This document shows, piece by piece, positions 1 through 7,407 of a DNA stretch of 14,783 nt. Numbering within the stretch: the stretch's first letter is position 1; each line of letters begins with the position of its first letter. This DNA is from DATFLS01 sp964413425 (lineage in GTDB: Bacteria; Fidelibacterota; JAANXI01): NCBI GenBank assembly GCA_964413425.1, contig CAYPST010000103.1:1-14783 (forward strand), given 5' to 3'. The notes beneath the pieces are model-generated. The model was given only the letters and a program-made list of their open reading frames with translations, searched no databases and was not told the origin of the DNA. Both the position numbers and the translations under genes were made by a program.

Positions 1-53
1 CTTCGCTGTCCCAGAGGGACCCCAGTGGGGCACTCGTATCGCTCAACTTAGGT

Positions 54-149
54 GACTATTAACGTCGCTCAGGAGAGGAAACAGATGCTGATGCCACTGA
101 TCCCATCTTTTGGTCCTCCCCCTTACTAAGGGGGGGCCAGAGGGGGTCA
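54..149 (+). repeat. Interspersed G-rich repeat, copy a
   Basis: This block resembles 8517-8613. The exact shared string GCTCAGGAGA lies at 66-75 here and at 8530-8539 there. It is followed in both by an AACAGA-GCT-ATGC pattern and, about 50 bases on, by a CTAAGGGGG...CAGAGGG motif (126-145 here). Similarity is moderate by eye. The G-rich end also appears in reverse orientation near 13447-13476. No coding potential was seen. Confidence 0.6.
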
Positions 150-220
150 TTCGGTCAGAGCGTATCCAATACCCCTTGTTCTCCACAAATACTGAGTAAG
201 TTTAATAGCCATATTGTTTT

Positions 221-270
221 CTTTATCTGTGTTCATCTGTGTTCATCTGTGTTCATCTGTGGCTTCTGTA
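221..270 (+). repeat. 10-base tandem repeat (GTTCATCTGT)
   Basis: Three exact tandem copies of GTTCATCTGT occupy 231-260. A degenerate unit precedes them (221-230, CTTTATCTGT), and the block ends in GTGGCTTCTG. The same terminal block, with ATCCGTG in place of ATCTGTG and also ending GTGGCT, closes the composite repeats at 13606-13775 and 4131-4308. This looks like an expanded form of that module. Confidence 0.85.
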
Positions 271-336
271 TCAATCTTGATAACAAATTAAGATTTGGCG
301 TCTACAATATCAGCCCGATTTCAAGGGCACTTCCAT

Positions 337-365
337 TTGCTAAATATGAGCGCATTTGTTATAAT
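337..365 (+). promoter_or_regulatory. Sigma-70-type promoter with extended -10
   Basis: TTGCTA at 337-342 matches the -35 consensus at four of six bases. It is separated by 17 bases from a perfect TATAAT at 360-365, which carries an extended -10 TG one base upstream (357-358). A transcript would start near 372 and run through the 13-codon ORF and a repeat-derived leader into the two transporter genes. The call rests on consensus matching only. Confidence 0.55.
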
Positions 366-451
366 TTCCAACGATATGAAATTACGGAAATAGATTATAT
401 GCGCTGGAGAAGAATATAGAGGCATTTTCACTATTTAGTATTTAGGAGATT

Positions 452-493
452 ATGAACTGCACCGGTGAAAGGAATCTTCGTAAACTAATATGA
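452..493 (+). CDS. Possible 13-codon leader peptide or gene remnant
   Basis: An ATG at 452 is preceded by AGGAG (444-448) and opens a frame encoding MNCTGERNLRKLI, then TGA. It sits downstream of the candidate promoter and stops exactly where repeat-derived sequence begins (about 494). It could be a translated leader peptide or the N-terminal stub of a gene interrupted by the repeat. With so few codons it could also be chance. I recognise no known leader peptide. Confidence 0.2.
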   Translation: MNCTGERNLRKLI

Positions 494-602
494 TTTGTTA
501 CATCCATTTTTTGTTCATTCGTGTTCATTCCCCGATACATCGGGACCGGCTGTGTCAATTAGTGGTTTCCACTATAGTCTCACAAGTTCCGGGGCAGTCA
601 CT

Positions 603-2342
603 ATGATGGGACTCGATAAACGGCTGCTGTCCGGCACTACCCGCCACTGGCTCGGGATTGCTGTGCTGGCGGGATCTATCAATATCGCTCTGACCGTGGC
701 GCTGTTCACTCTCCTTGGAGTACTCCTCGATAACCTGCTGCAGGGGCACGCCGCATTCGCAAATCTCTGGCACTGGCTGGCCGGAGTGGTGTTCTTCAAA
801 CTCCTGTTTGGCTGGCTGGAGAAGTTCGCCGCCTTTCGTACCTCGGCGGAAACCAAAATGACAGTCCGCGATCGCATATACGAGCATGCTCTGCGTCTGG
901 GACCGGGGGTTCTGGGGAAGAAGCGCACGGGCGAACTGGTCAACCTGGCGGTTGAGGGGATGGAATGGCTGGAGACGCTGTACGGCGTCTACTGGGCACA
1001 GTTCATCATCGGAATGATTACCCCGCTTCTGCTGGTAGGATATATCATGACCATCGATTGGGTGGTTGGCCTAACATTAGTCATAAGCATTCCATTGACC
1101 CCCGCCTTCCTGATGCTGGTGCAGCGGCGCTTCAAATCGGTCACCGACCGGTATTTCGCCGCCGAAGGCCGGTTGAGTGCGCAATTCCTGGACAGTCTCC
1201 AGGGGCTGCCGACGTTAAAGATGTTGAACCTGGGCAAGGTCCGGGGCGAACAGCTGCGGGAGGAAAGCGAACGCCTGCGGCAGGAAACCATGCACCTTCT
1301 GGCGGTGAATCAGCTGGCCTTGTTCCTGGTGGACTGGGGATTCGCCCTGGGAACCACGGTTGCCGTCACCGGTGTGGCGTTTCTGCGTATTGGAGTGGAG
1401 GCTGTCACTTACGGTGCCGGGATCACTTTGGTGCTGCTCAGCCTGGTGGCGACCCGGCCGCTGAACCTCATCGGCAAGTTCTTCTTTGCCGGGGCCATCG
1501 GCCGGTCGGCGGCAAAGCAGGCAGGCGCCTTCCTGGACGAACAGCCGGAAGTTGCAGAGCAGGAAGACGCACCGGAAGAGGCGGAAATTGAACCACACGC
1601 ACAATTTGAGAATGTTACTTTTTCTTATTCCAGAGATGGTGCACCGGTGCTGCGGAATTTATCGCTGGAAATAGCGCCCGGAGAAACCGTGGCTCTCATC
1701 GGTCCCAGCGGTGCAGGGAAGACTACGGTTATCAACCTGCTGCTCCGGTTCGTGGAGCCGGACCAGGGACAGATTCGGCTGGGAGCCCGTCCGATTGAGG
1801 AGTATAGTCTTCAATCGCTCAGACAGAGCATGGCGCTGGTCAGCCAAAACCCGTATCTGTTTCATGGTACTATCCGCGAGAATCTGCAGGTGGCGAACCC
1901 GGATGCATCTCCGGAAAACATGAAGAACGCCGCCCGGGCTGCCAGGATTCACGAATTCATCATGAGTCTTCCCGAGGGCTATGAGACCATCATTGGCGAG
2001 CGGGGCACCACCCTCAGCGGCGGACAGGCTCAGCGTCTGGCCCTCGTCCGTGCCCTGTTGAAGGATGCCCCGCTCATTATCCTGGATGAACCTACTTCCC
2101 AGATCGACACCGAAAACGAGGCATTAATTCAGGAAGCCCTGGAACATCTCATGCGGGCGAAGACGGTGTTCATTATCTCCCATCGACTTAGTACGGTGCG
2201 GGAGGCGGACCGTATTCTGATCATGAAGGGCGGACGAATAGTCGAGCAGGGAGATCATGAGTCTCTGATGGAACGGGAGGGCATTTATGCCCGGATTGTT
2301 AATGGCCGCATCCAGCAAGCCAGGGAGGTAGTGCAGGGATGA
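603..2342 (+). CDS. CydD-like ABC exporter half-transporter (permease-ATPase fusion)
   Basis: This is a type I ABC exporter half with an N-terminal six-helix membrane domain (about residues 10-310) and a C-terminal ATPase of about 579 residues in total. The ATPase has Walker A GPSGAGKT (367-374), Q-loop, signature LSGGQ (471-475), Walker B ending D495-E496 and H-loop His527, all intact. The membrane-domain pattern, with GELV followed by a Leu/Pro-rich stretch and GLPTLK, resembles CydD. CydDC supports cytochrome bd assembly and has been linked to cysteine/glutathione export and to heme handling. I place the start at ATG 603 (or 606). An upstream in-frame TTG at 495 would translate repeat sequence with no hydrophobic or family-like content. 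The stop overlaps the next start by ATGA, implying translational coupling and a heterodimer. No cydAB is present, so the substrate is unproven. Confidence 0.85.
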   Translation: MMGLDKRLLSGTTRHWLGIAVLAGSINIALTVALFTLLGVLLDNLLQGHAAFANLWHWLAGVVFFKLLFGWLEKFAAFRTSAETKMTVRDRIYEHALRLGPGVLGKKRTGELVNLAVEGMEWLETLYGVYWAQFIIGMITPLLLVGYIMTIDWVVGLTLVISIPLTPAFLMLVQRRFKSVTDRYFAAEGRLSAQFLDSLQGLPTLKMLNLGKVRGEQLREESERLRQETMHLLAVNQLALFLVDWGFALGTTVAVTGVAFLRIGVEAVTYGAGITLVLLSLVATRPLNLIGKFFFAGAIGRSAAKQAGAFLDEQPEVAEQEDAPEEAEIEPHAQFENVTFSYSRDGAPVLRNLSLEIAPGETVALIGPSGAGKTTVINLLLRFVEPDQGQIRLGARPIEEYSLQSLRQSMALVSQNPYLFHGTIRENLQVANPDASPENMKNAARAARIHEFIMSLPEGYETIIGERGTTLSGGQAQRLALVRALLKDAPLIILDEPTSQIDTENEALIQEALEHLMRAKTVFIISHRLSTVREADRILIMKGGRIVEQGDHESLMEREGIYARIVNGRIQQAREVVQG

Positions 2343-4111
2343 AGCGACGCACCGTCATCCGGCGGCTCCTTTCCTTCATACGTCCGCTCCGGAAAATCAT
2401 GGCCGCTTCCGTGACTGCCAGAATATTGAACCAGACCGCCGGTATCCTGTTGATCGCCGCGGCCATCTGGGGCATCGGACAGACAGCCGTGCATGGGAGA
2501 ACGCACATCTTCTGGCCCTTTCTGGCTGTGCTGGCCGGCATCGGGATGCTGAAAGGCCTGTTCCGGTACCTCGAACAGTTCACCGGCCATTACGTGGCCT
2601 TCCGGCTCCTCTCGTTATTACGAAATACATTCTACGAGCGTATCGAGCCGCTGATACCCGCCGGTCTCCCGGAGATGCAGAGCGGTGATGTGGTCTCCCG
2701 GGTGACCTCCGATGTAGACCGGGTGGAGCCCTTCTATGCCCATACCATTGCGCCGGTCATCACGGCAGCGGTCATCCCCGGTGCGGCTGGTGCAGTGCTG
2801 TTTCTCATTCATCCTCTCTTCGGCTGGATCCTGCTGCCGTTTGTTTTCCTGCTGGGAGCCGGGATACCATTGATTGTGCTCCATTCAAAAAATAATGTCA
2901 GCGTTGATGTCCGGAAAGCCACCGGTCAGGTGAATGCCTTCCTGACCGACAGCTTCCAGGGATTACGAACGGTGCTGGCGTTCGGATATGGGGATCGTCG
3001 CCGGCAGGAACTCCGGTCGCAGGGGAAGGCACTTGCGACTCTTGAACAAAAGCAGAAGGCATCTCAGGCGGTGCAAAGCGGGCTGAACGGAGCGTTGACC
3101 GCAGGTGCCGCAGTGGCGCTGCTGGCGGCGGGAGTGCGGCTGGTCACTGATGGGGTCATCGGAGTAACTACCGTGCCGCTCATAGTGGCCGTCGGATATC
3201 TCAGTCTGGATCCACTGACTAAAATGACCGAGGCCCTGACCGATTTCAACACCGCACTAGCCAGTGCAGGCCGGTTGTTCGAACTCATGGACCGGCCCCG
3301 GGTGATCGGGGAGCCGGACGATCCTGTGGAAGTGAAAGAATTTACTCCATCTCTGCGATTCGAGAGCGTGTCGTTTCGCTATCCTTCCGTCAACGGGAAT
3401 GGTGCGACAGGTCCGGTACTGACAAACCTCAACTTCGAAATTCGTCCGGGTGAAACGGTGGGACTGGCCGGACCCAGCGGTGCCGGGAAATCGACGATCG
3501 TGCATCTGCTGCTGCGCTTCCGGGATCCGGATGCCGGACGCATCCTGCTGGGCGGAACGGATTTCACCTCCCTGCGGCTCGAAGATATCCGGGCAAACAT
3601 TGGCGTGGTTTCCCAGCAGACCTATCTTTTTAACACCACCATCCGGGAGAACATCCTCCTGGGCAAGCCGGATGCCGGCGAGAAAGAACTGGAATCCGCG
3701 GTTCGGAAAGCGAATCTGGAGGCGCTGGTCCGCACACTGCCGGATGGACTGGACACGGAAGTCGGAGAAATGGGCTCCCGGCTCTCCGGCGGCGAGAAGC
3801 AGCGGATCGCCATTGCCCGGGCCTTCCTGAAAGATGCCCCCATCCTGATCCTGGATGAAGCCACCTCCAACCTGGATGCCGATAACGAACAAGCCATCCG
3901 GTATATTCTGGACACCCTGATGCAGGACAGAACCACGCTCATCATCGCCCACCGGCTGAGCACCATCATGGACGCCGACCGCATATTGGTGCTGGACAAC
4001 GGCCGTATCGCCGAGCAGGGACGCCATGATGATCTTATTGCCAATGACGGCGTTTACACCCGCCTGTTCGTCCGCCAGCAGGATGAACTGGACGACCGCG
4101 CCGTTTCCTGA
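2339..4111 (+). CDS. CydC-like ABC exporter half-transporter (permease-ATPase fusion)
   Basis: This is the partner of the preceding CydD-like gene, starting inside its stop codon (ATGA). The 590-residue protein has an N-terminal ABC exporter membrane domain (about 15-320). A segment near residues 80-140 reads like CydC: RYLEQ, FRLLSLLR, FYERIEPL, then SGDVVSRV-SDVD. The ATPase has Walker A GPSGAGKS (378-385), Q-loop VVSQQ, signature LSGGE (482-486), Walker B D506-E507 and H-loop His538. Both subunits keep a catalytic Glu, so neither shows the obvious degenerate site of many heterodimeric exporters. It acts in the inner membrane. The specific cargo (thiols, heme or a drug/lipid) cannot be told from sequence. 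The alternative is a generic heterodimeric multidrug exporter. Confidence 0.85.
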   Translation: MKRRTVIRRLLSFIRPLRKIMAASVTARILNQTAGILLIAAAIWGIGQTAVHGRTHIFWPFLAVLAGIGMLKGLFRYLEQFTGHYVAFRLLSLLRNTFYERIEPLIPAGLPEMQSGDVVSRVTSDVDRVEPFYAHTIAPVITAAVIPGAAGAVLFLIHPLFGWILLPFVFLLGAGIPLIVLHSKNNVSVDVRKATGQVNAFLTDSFQGLRTVLAFGYGDRRRQELRSQGKALATLEQKQKASQAVQSGLNGALTAGAAVALLAAGVRLVTDGVIGVTTVPLIVAVGYLSLDPLTKMTEALTDFNTALASAGRLFELMDRPRVIGEPDDPVEVKEFTPSLRFESVSFRYPSVNGNGATGPVLTNLNFEIRPGETVGLAGPSGAGKSTIVHLLLRFRDPDAGRILLGGTDFTSLRLEDIRANIGVVSQQTYLFNTTIRENILLGKPDAGEKELESAVRKANLEALVRTLPDGLDTEVGEMGSRLSGGEKQRIAIARAFLKDAPILILDEATSNLDADNEQAIRYILDTLMQDRTTLIIAHRLSTIMDADRILVLDNGRIAEQGRHDDLIANDGVYTRLFVRQQDELDDRAVS

Positions 4112-4130
4112 AGTCCGCCCTTCCACCCGA

Positions 4131-4308
4131 TAAAAAGCCACAGATTTCACGGATTATCACAAATTGCCGTGAAAAGGCAGAAACAAGAAGGCAAACGGCA
4201 GATGCAAGGGTTGAGAAATTATGGAGCGATGTGATAGATAGGAGGAGTCTGAACTTGAGTCGGATCTCAAAAACAGTGACTAACCGTCAATGGTCAATGG
4301 TCAATGGT
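4131..4308 (-). repeat. Composite modular repeat, full copy, inverted
   Basis: Read on the - strand from 4308 down, this shows tandem CCATTGA heptamers, then a core with TTTTTGAGATCCGACTC, CAGACTCCTCC and CATCGCTCCATAAT. A TTTGCCT/CTGCC heptamer run follows, then a decamer block (ATAATCCGTG...) ending TCTGTGGCTTTTTA. The same modules in the same order occur at 13606-13775 on the + strand, with the core matching closely by eye. The nearest gene end is 4111, so the element lies wholly between genes. Confidence 0.8.
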
Positions 4309-4367
4309 AAGTAAGCAGGAGGAGACAATTCTTCCGGGGCTGCACTTTCTTCCGCGCTATTAAAGAT

Positions 4368-4518
4368 CGACTACTCACAATAGGCGACTCACAATTGACG
4401 AAATCTGTCGGACACCTGACTCTGGTATTGAATAGTCCGCACTATCGCGTTCGCTCTCACTCGCACCAACTCATGCGTTTGCCGTCTGCCATCTGCCGTT
4501 TGCCGTTTTTCCAGTCCT
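4368..4518 (+). repeat. Composite modular repeat, diverged copy
   Basis: Two CGACTMCTCACAA-type units and CAATTGAC precede a diverged core (CGCGTTCGCTCTCACTCG, then CACCAACTCATGC). A run of TTTGCCG/TCTGCCA heptamers follows at about 4480-4511. The module order matches the copies at 13606 and 4131, but the core is much less similar and the decamer block is missing. This is a weaker call than the other copies. Confidence 0.5.
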
Positions 4519-4670
4519 TTACCATCGCATCAGATTGTTTGGTCCGGCAATCCGGGGATTTTAGCGTATGATGCAAAGAGTATAGTTTGGAGGACTGCGG
4601 CAGAAGGAATATATTATCTGCTGGCAATTACTCTTCAGAAAATTAATCTGTTCCCCTGGAGAAGTATTAT

Positions 4671-5942
4671 ATGGTTCAGCTGCTCATCATTGCAGATGAT
4701 TTAACCGGCGCCATTGATACAGGCGTTCAGCTGGCCAGGCGTGGGATTTCCACCTTCGTTACCATCGATCCGGAAATCGATATCACCTCTCTGGGGTCGG
4801 ATATCCAGGTGCTGGTGATGGACACGGAAAGCCGGCATATCCCCGCTCCTCAGGCCGCACGAAAGGTGGAAACAATTACGCAACGTGCCCGGGAGCGGGG
4901 CGTCGAATTCTTTTATAAAAAGACAGACTCCACTCTCCGGGGCAATGTAGGTGCTGAACTGGAGGCGGTCCTGGGGGCTTCTCAAAAAGAAAGGCTGGTT
5001 TTCATTCCCGCCTTTCCCGGGGCGAAGCGTTTCACCAGAAAGGGCTGTCATTATGTGGGCAACGAACTGCTGCATACAACCGAGTTCGGGAAAGATCCGC
5101 TGGAACCCTTAAATACGAGTTCCATTCCCGATATTATACAACGGCAGACGGAGTGCAAGGTGGTGACTGTCTTTCTCGACGAAATCAGGGGAGATGGAGA
5201 AGTAGATTTTGAGGGTGGAGACATTATCGTCTGCGATTGTGAAACCGGGGATGATCTCCGGAGAATCGGGGAGGTGCTGCTGGCGAAAAATTTACCGGGA
5301 TTGACGGCAGGCTCCGCCGGTTTTGCCGAACTGCTGCCGGACCTTTTGCAATTACCGGGAGACACAACTCAGGAAATTCAGGTGGACGGGCCGTTATTGA
5401 TCATTAACGGCAGCTTGAACCACGTGTCTCTGAAACAGGTGGAATATGCGGAAAAAATGGGCGTCAGTTCGGTTTCACTTTCACCGGAGGACCTGCTGCG
5501 GGAAGACTTCGAAACGACAGACCAATATAAGAATATCCGCAATCGGAGTGCGAAAGCTGCTGGCAATGGGGAGGATTTGATTATTCGAACCACCCCGTCC
5601 AGGGAAGCGGTTGACAATTATCTTGACAGAATCAATCCGGCGATCTCCTCTCAGGAGATATATAAAATCGCTGCCAGTCACATCGGAATCATGGTGGCAA
5701 ACATCTTTCGGGAGTCCGAATTTCGCACCTGTGTGGTATTCGGAGGAGATACGTTGATGGGGATCATGCATGCCATGTCCTTCACCGGAATCCGTCCGCT
5801 TACGGAAATCACATCGGGGACAGTCCTGTCCGAAGTTGAAGGAGCCTCCGGAACGCATTTTCTGATCTCCAAGGCAGGTGGATTCGGACAGGAAGATATT
5901 ATACTTGAAATTATACGATACGTGCGGGGGAAACCACGATGA
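4671..5942 (+). CDS. Four-carbon acid sugar kinase (DUF1537 family; threonate/erythronate 4-kinase type)
   Basis: The 423-residue protein has the two-domain layout of the DUF1537 acid-sugar kinases. The N-terminal sugar-binding domain opens with IIADDLTGAIDTG (Asp9, Asp10) and has KKTDSTLRGN (83-92). The C-terminal nucleotide-binding domain has GGDT (358-361) and KAGGFGQED (401-409). Characterised relatives phosphorylate D-threonate, L-threonate or D-erythronate at O4 (DtnK, OtnK, DenK). Exact specificity cannot be read here. The next gene, a PdxA2-type dehydrogenase overlapping by ATGA, is the known partner for the D-threonate and D-erythronate routes. The start is supported by GGAGAAG at 4658-4664 and by the motif lying right at the N-terminus. 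Cytoplasmic. Confidence 0.9.
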   Translation: MVQLLIIADDLTGAIDTGVQLARRGISTFVTIDPEIDITSLGSDIQVLVMDTESRHIPAPQAARKVETITQRARERGVEFFYKKTDSTLRGNVGAELEAVLGASQKERLVFIPAFPGAKRFTRKGCHYVGNELLHTTEFGKDPLEPLNTSSIPDIIQRQTECKVVTVFLDEIRGDGEVDFEGGDIIVCDCETGDDLRRIGEVLLAKNLPGLTAGSAGFAELLPDLLQLPGDTTQEIQVDGPLLIINGSLNHVSLKQVEYAEKMGVSSVSLSPEDLLREDFETTDQYKNIRNRSAKAAGNGEDLIIRTTPSREAVDNYLDRINPAISSQEIYKIAASHIGIMVANIFRESEFRTCVVFGGDTLMGIMHAMSFTGIRPLTEITSGTVLSEVEGASGTHFLISKAGGFGQEDIILEIIRYVRGKPR

Positions 5943-6907
5943 TCGGTATAACAATGGGTGATGCCAATGGTGTGGGACCGGAGATATTGTTACGTGCTTC
6001 TCAGGAAAATCTTCTCACCGGGCAATTCATTGTGATAGGGGATTACGCGGTTCTGGACGCGTGTAATGAATATCTATCCCTGAATGTATCTATTAGAACA
6101 ATGGCGGATATGGAAGATTATCAACCGGAGTACGTCAACGTGTACGATCCGGACCTGCTGAGGAAGGAAGATATTACAGCGGGCCGCATTTCAGAAAAGG
6201 TCGGCAGGGCGGCCCTGGACTATGTGCGACAGGGCACCCAGCTTGCACTGGATGAACACCTCACCGCGATAGTGACTCTGCCGGTTAACAAAGAAGCCAT
6301 CCGGCTGACCGAAAAAGATTTTTCCGGGCACACCGGGTACATAGCCTCCCTGTGCGGCACTGCGAATTACACCATGATGCTAACTTCCAAAGAACTGATT
6401 GTGACCCATTGCTCCACGCACGTTTCCCTTCGAAATGCAATTGAGCAGGTGACCAGAGACAGAGTATACGATGTCATTCGATTGACCGAGGATGCGGTGA
6501 AAAAATTGCGCCCTGAAGCACGTATTGCAGTGGCCGGACTCAATCCCCATGCCGGTGAACACGGTGCATTCGGAGACGAGGAGGTAGAGGAGATCGGTCC
6601 CGCCGTGGAAATGGCCCGGAAAACAGGGCTGGATGTGTCAGGACCGGAACCGCCGGACACAGTTTTCTATCAGGCAGTGAACGGTCGCTATGACGCCGTG
6701 GTCTGCATGTATCACGACCAGGGCCATATTCCGATGAAGCTGTCAGGATTTGAGGAAGGGGTGAACGTCACCCTGGGGTTACCGATAATCAGGACCTCTG
6801 TCGATCACGGCACGGCATATGATATTGCCTATCAGGGAATCGCATCGTTGAAGAGTTTTCACAATGCCTATGAAATGGCAAAGCTGCTTATCCGAAATAA
6901 TCTATGA
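5939..6907 (+). CDS. pdxA2: PdxA2-type 4-phosphate dehydrogenase (decarboxylating)
   Basis: The 322-residue protein is a full-length PdxA-family NAD-dependent dehydrogenase. It starts MIGITMGDANGVGPEI. It has SGHTGY (His131), THVSLRNAI (His161), NPHAGEHGAFG (His204) and MYHDQGHIP (His259). The last three histidines match the metal ligands of E. coli PdxA. Coupling to a DUF1537 kinase points to the PdxA2 subgroup, which oxidises and decarboxylates 4-phospho-threonate or -erythronate to dihydroxyacetone phosphate and CO2. The alternative is a role in pyridoxal-phosphate synthesis on 4-phosphohydroxy-threonine. The neighbouring kinase makes that less likely, but sequence alone does not exclude it. 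The start overlaps the kinase stop by ATGA. Confidence 0.88.
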   Translation: MIGITMGDANGVGPEILLRASQENLLTGQFIVIGDYAVLDACNEYLSLNVSIRTMADMEDYQPEYVNVYDPDLLRKEDITAGRISEKVGRAALDYVRQGTQLALDEHLTAIVTLPVNKEAIRLTEKDFSGHTGYIASLCGTANYTMMLTSKELIVTHCSTHVSLRNAIEQVTRDRVYDVIRLTEDAVKKLRPEARIAVAGLNPHAGEHGAFGDEEVEEIGPAVEMARKTGLDVSGPEPPDTVFYQAVNGRYDAVVCMYHDQGHIPMKLSGFEEGVNVTLGLPIIRTSVDHGTAYDIAYQGIASLKSFHNAYEMAKLLIRNNL

Positions 6908-7407
6908 GTCTATTTAGAAAACGCCTCAAAGAGATCCCGTCAGGACGGGACAAAGATCGCTCCGAAGGAGAGCCTCTGGCTCGAATGGCGCCCCAACGGT
7001 ATAACTTCGGGACAAAGACCGCCAAGAAAATATACAATATATCCGTCCAAATAGCGTCATACATTGTGCTTATATCTTCTCTCCATACTAAACAGAAGCC
7101 GAGTGCACCAACGTGTATCAGGCTCATGTTTTCTAAACACTCTCAAGTAAAGAGAAAAGAGGCCTGCCTCCGCCGCACCCGGTACAGCGTAAGGAGGAAA
7201 CAGGGAATCTCTCTGCCAATCGGGTATCCCTGAAAATTTGACAACTGAAGTGACAAATCCTTATACCTGTGCCAGAAGTAATGCATATGACATCTATAGG
7301 TTTTGGGGAGTGGCGGGAGAATCTGTGGTCATCGGTTGTTTCTGTGTTAATCTGCGTGCTATTTTATAGCCACTCATTCAGGATAAGTATAACAGGCGAT
7401 CTGAGCA
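6908..7407. other. Gap between pdxA2-like and kdgT-like genes
   Basis: No convincing gene. A frame from the ATG at 6904 to 7233 could encode 109 residues, but its composition is non-protein-like and it crosses small hairpins. Two of these lie at 6935-6950 (TCCCGTC/GACGGGA) and 6960-6970 (CTCC-GAA-GGAG). Near 7317-7375 is a decamer-type stretch (AATCTGTGGTCATCGG, TTTCTGTGTTAATCTGCGTG) like the terminal module of the composite repeats. A promoter candidate lies at 7238-7267. Confidence 0.55.
7238..7267 (+). promoter_or_regulatory. Possible promoter for the kdgT-like gene
   Basis: A perfect TTGACA (7238-7243) stands 18 bases from TATACC (7262-7267, four of six matches). It would give a leader of about 130 bases before the ATG at 7408. 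Caution is needed because TTGACAACTGA is also the unit of the heptamer repeats found elsewhere in this window, so the -35 match may be repeat sequence only. Confidence 0.3.

Larger units (their letters stand above)
1..602. other. Repeat-rich leader region upstream of the cydD-like gene
   Basis: No gene of normal size is visible here. The stretch holds two adjacent mini-hairpins (8-20, GTCCC/GGGAC around AGA; 20-30, CCCC/GGGG around AGT), a G-rich interspersed repeat (54-149), a 10-base tandem repeat (221-270), a promoter candidate (337-365), a 13-codon ORF (452-493), and a second decamer-type stretch (about 508-572). The last is interrupted by a small perfect hairpin at 531-544 (CCCGAT/ATCGGG). 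The transcript starting near 372 would therefore carry repeat-derived sequence immediately before the first transporter gene. Confidence 0.6.
4112..4670. other. Repeat-filled gap between transporter and kinase operons
   Basis: No gene is visible. The gap holds two composite repeats in opposite orientation (4131-4308 on - and a weaker 4368-4518 on +), with their TTGAC-heptamer ends facing each other across about 60 bases. No convincing rho-independent terminator with a T-run was seen after 4111. Weak promoter-like matches occur near 4581 (TATAGT) and 4610 (TATATT with TTGGAG at 4587), but neither is compelling. The kinase ribosome binding site GGAGAAG lies at 4658-4664. Confidence 0.6.

Noticed and set aside
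221..270. CRISPR array
   Set aside because: The repeats are 10 bases with no spacers and no cas genes, so this is a simple tandem repeat.
495..602. TTG start giving the CydD-like protein 36 extra residues
   Set aside because: The extension is read from repeat-like sequence including a perfect hairpin, and the ATG at 603 gives the normal family N-terminus.
3257..4150. Long open frame on the - strand (297 codons)
   Set aside because: It is antisense to the ATPase domain of the CydC-like gene; the sense frame carries all the ABC motifs.
4131..4518. Insertion sequence or its inverted ends
   Set aside because: The two opposed repeat copies enclose only about 60 bases and no transposase is present anywhere in the window.
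5939..6907. PdxA of pyridoxal-phosphate biosynthesis
   Set aside because: Metal ligands alone do not separate PdxA from PdxA2, but the ATGA-coupled acid-sugar kinase and lack of other pdx genes favour the catabolic role.
6904..7233. Open frame of 109 codons overlapping the pdxA2-like stop by ATGA
   Set aside because: The overlap imitates translational coupling, but the product has no family pattern, is rich in basic and Ser residues without domain structure, and runs through small inverted repeats. I treat it as intergenic.
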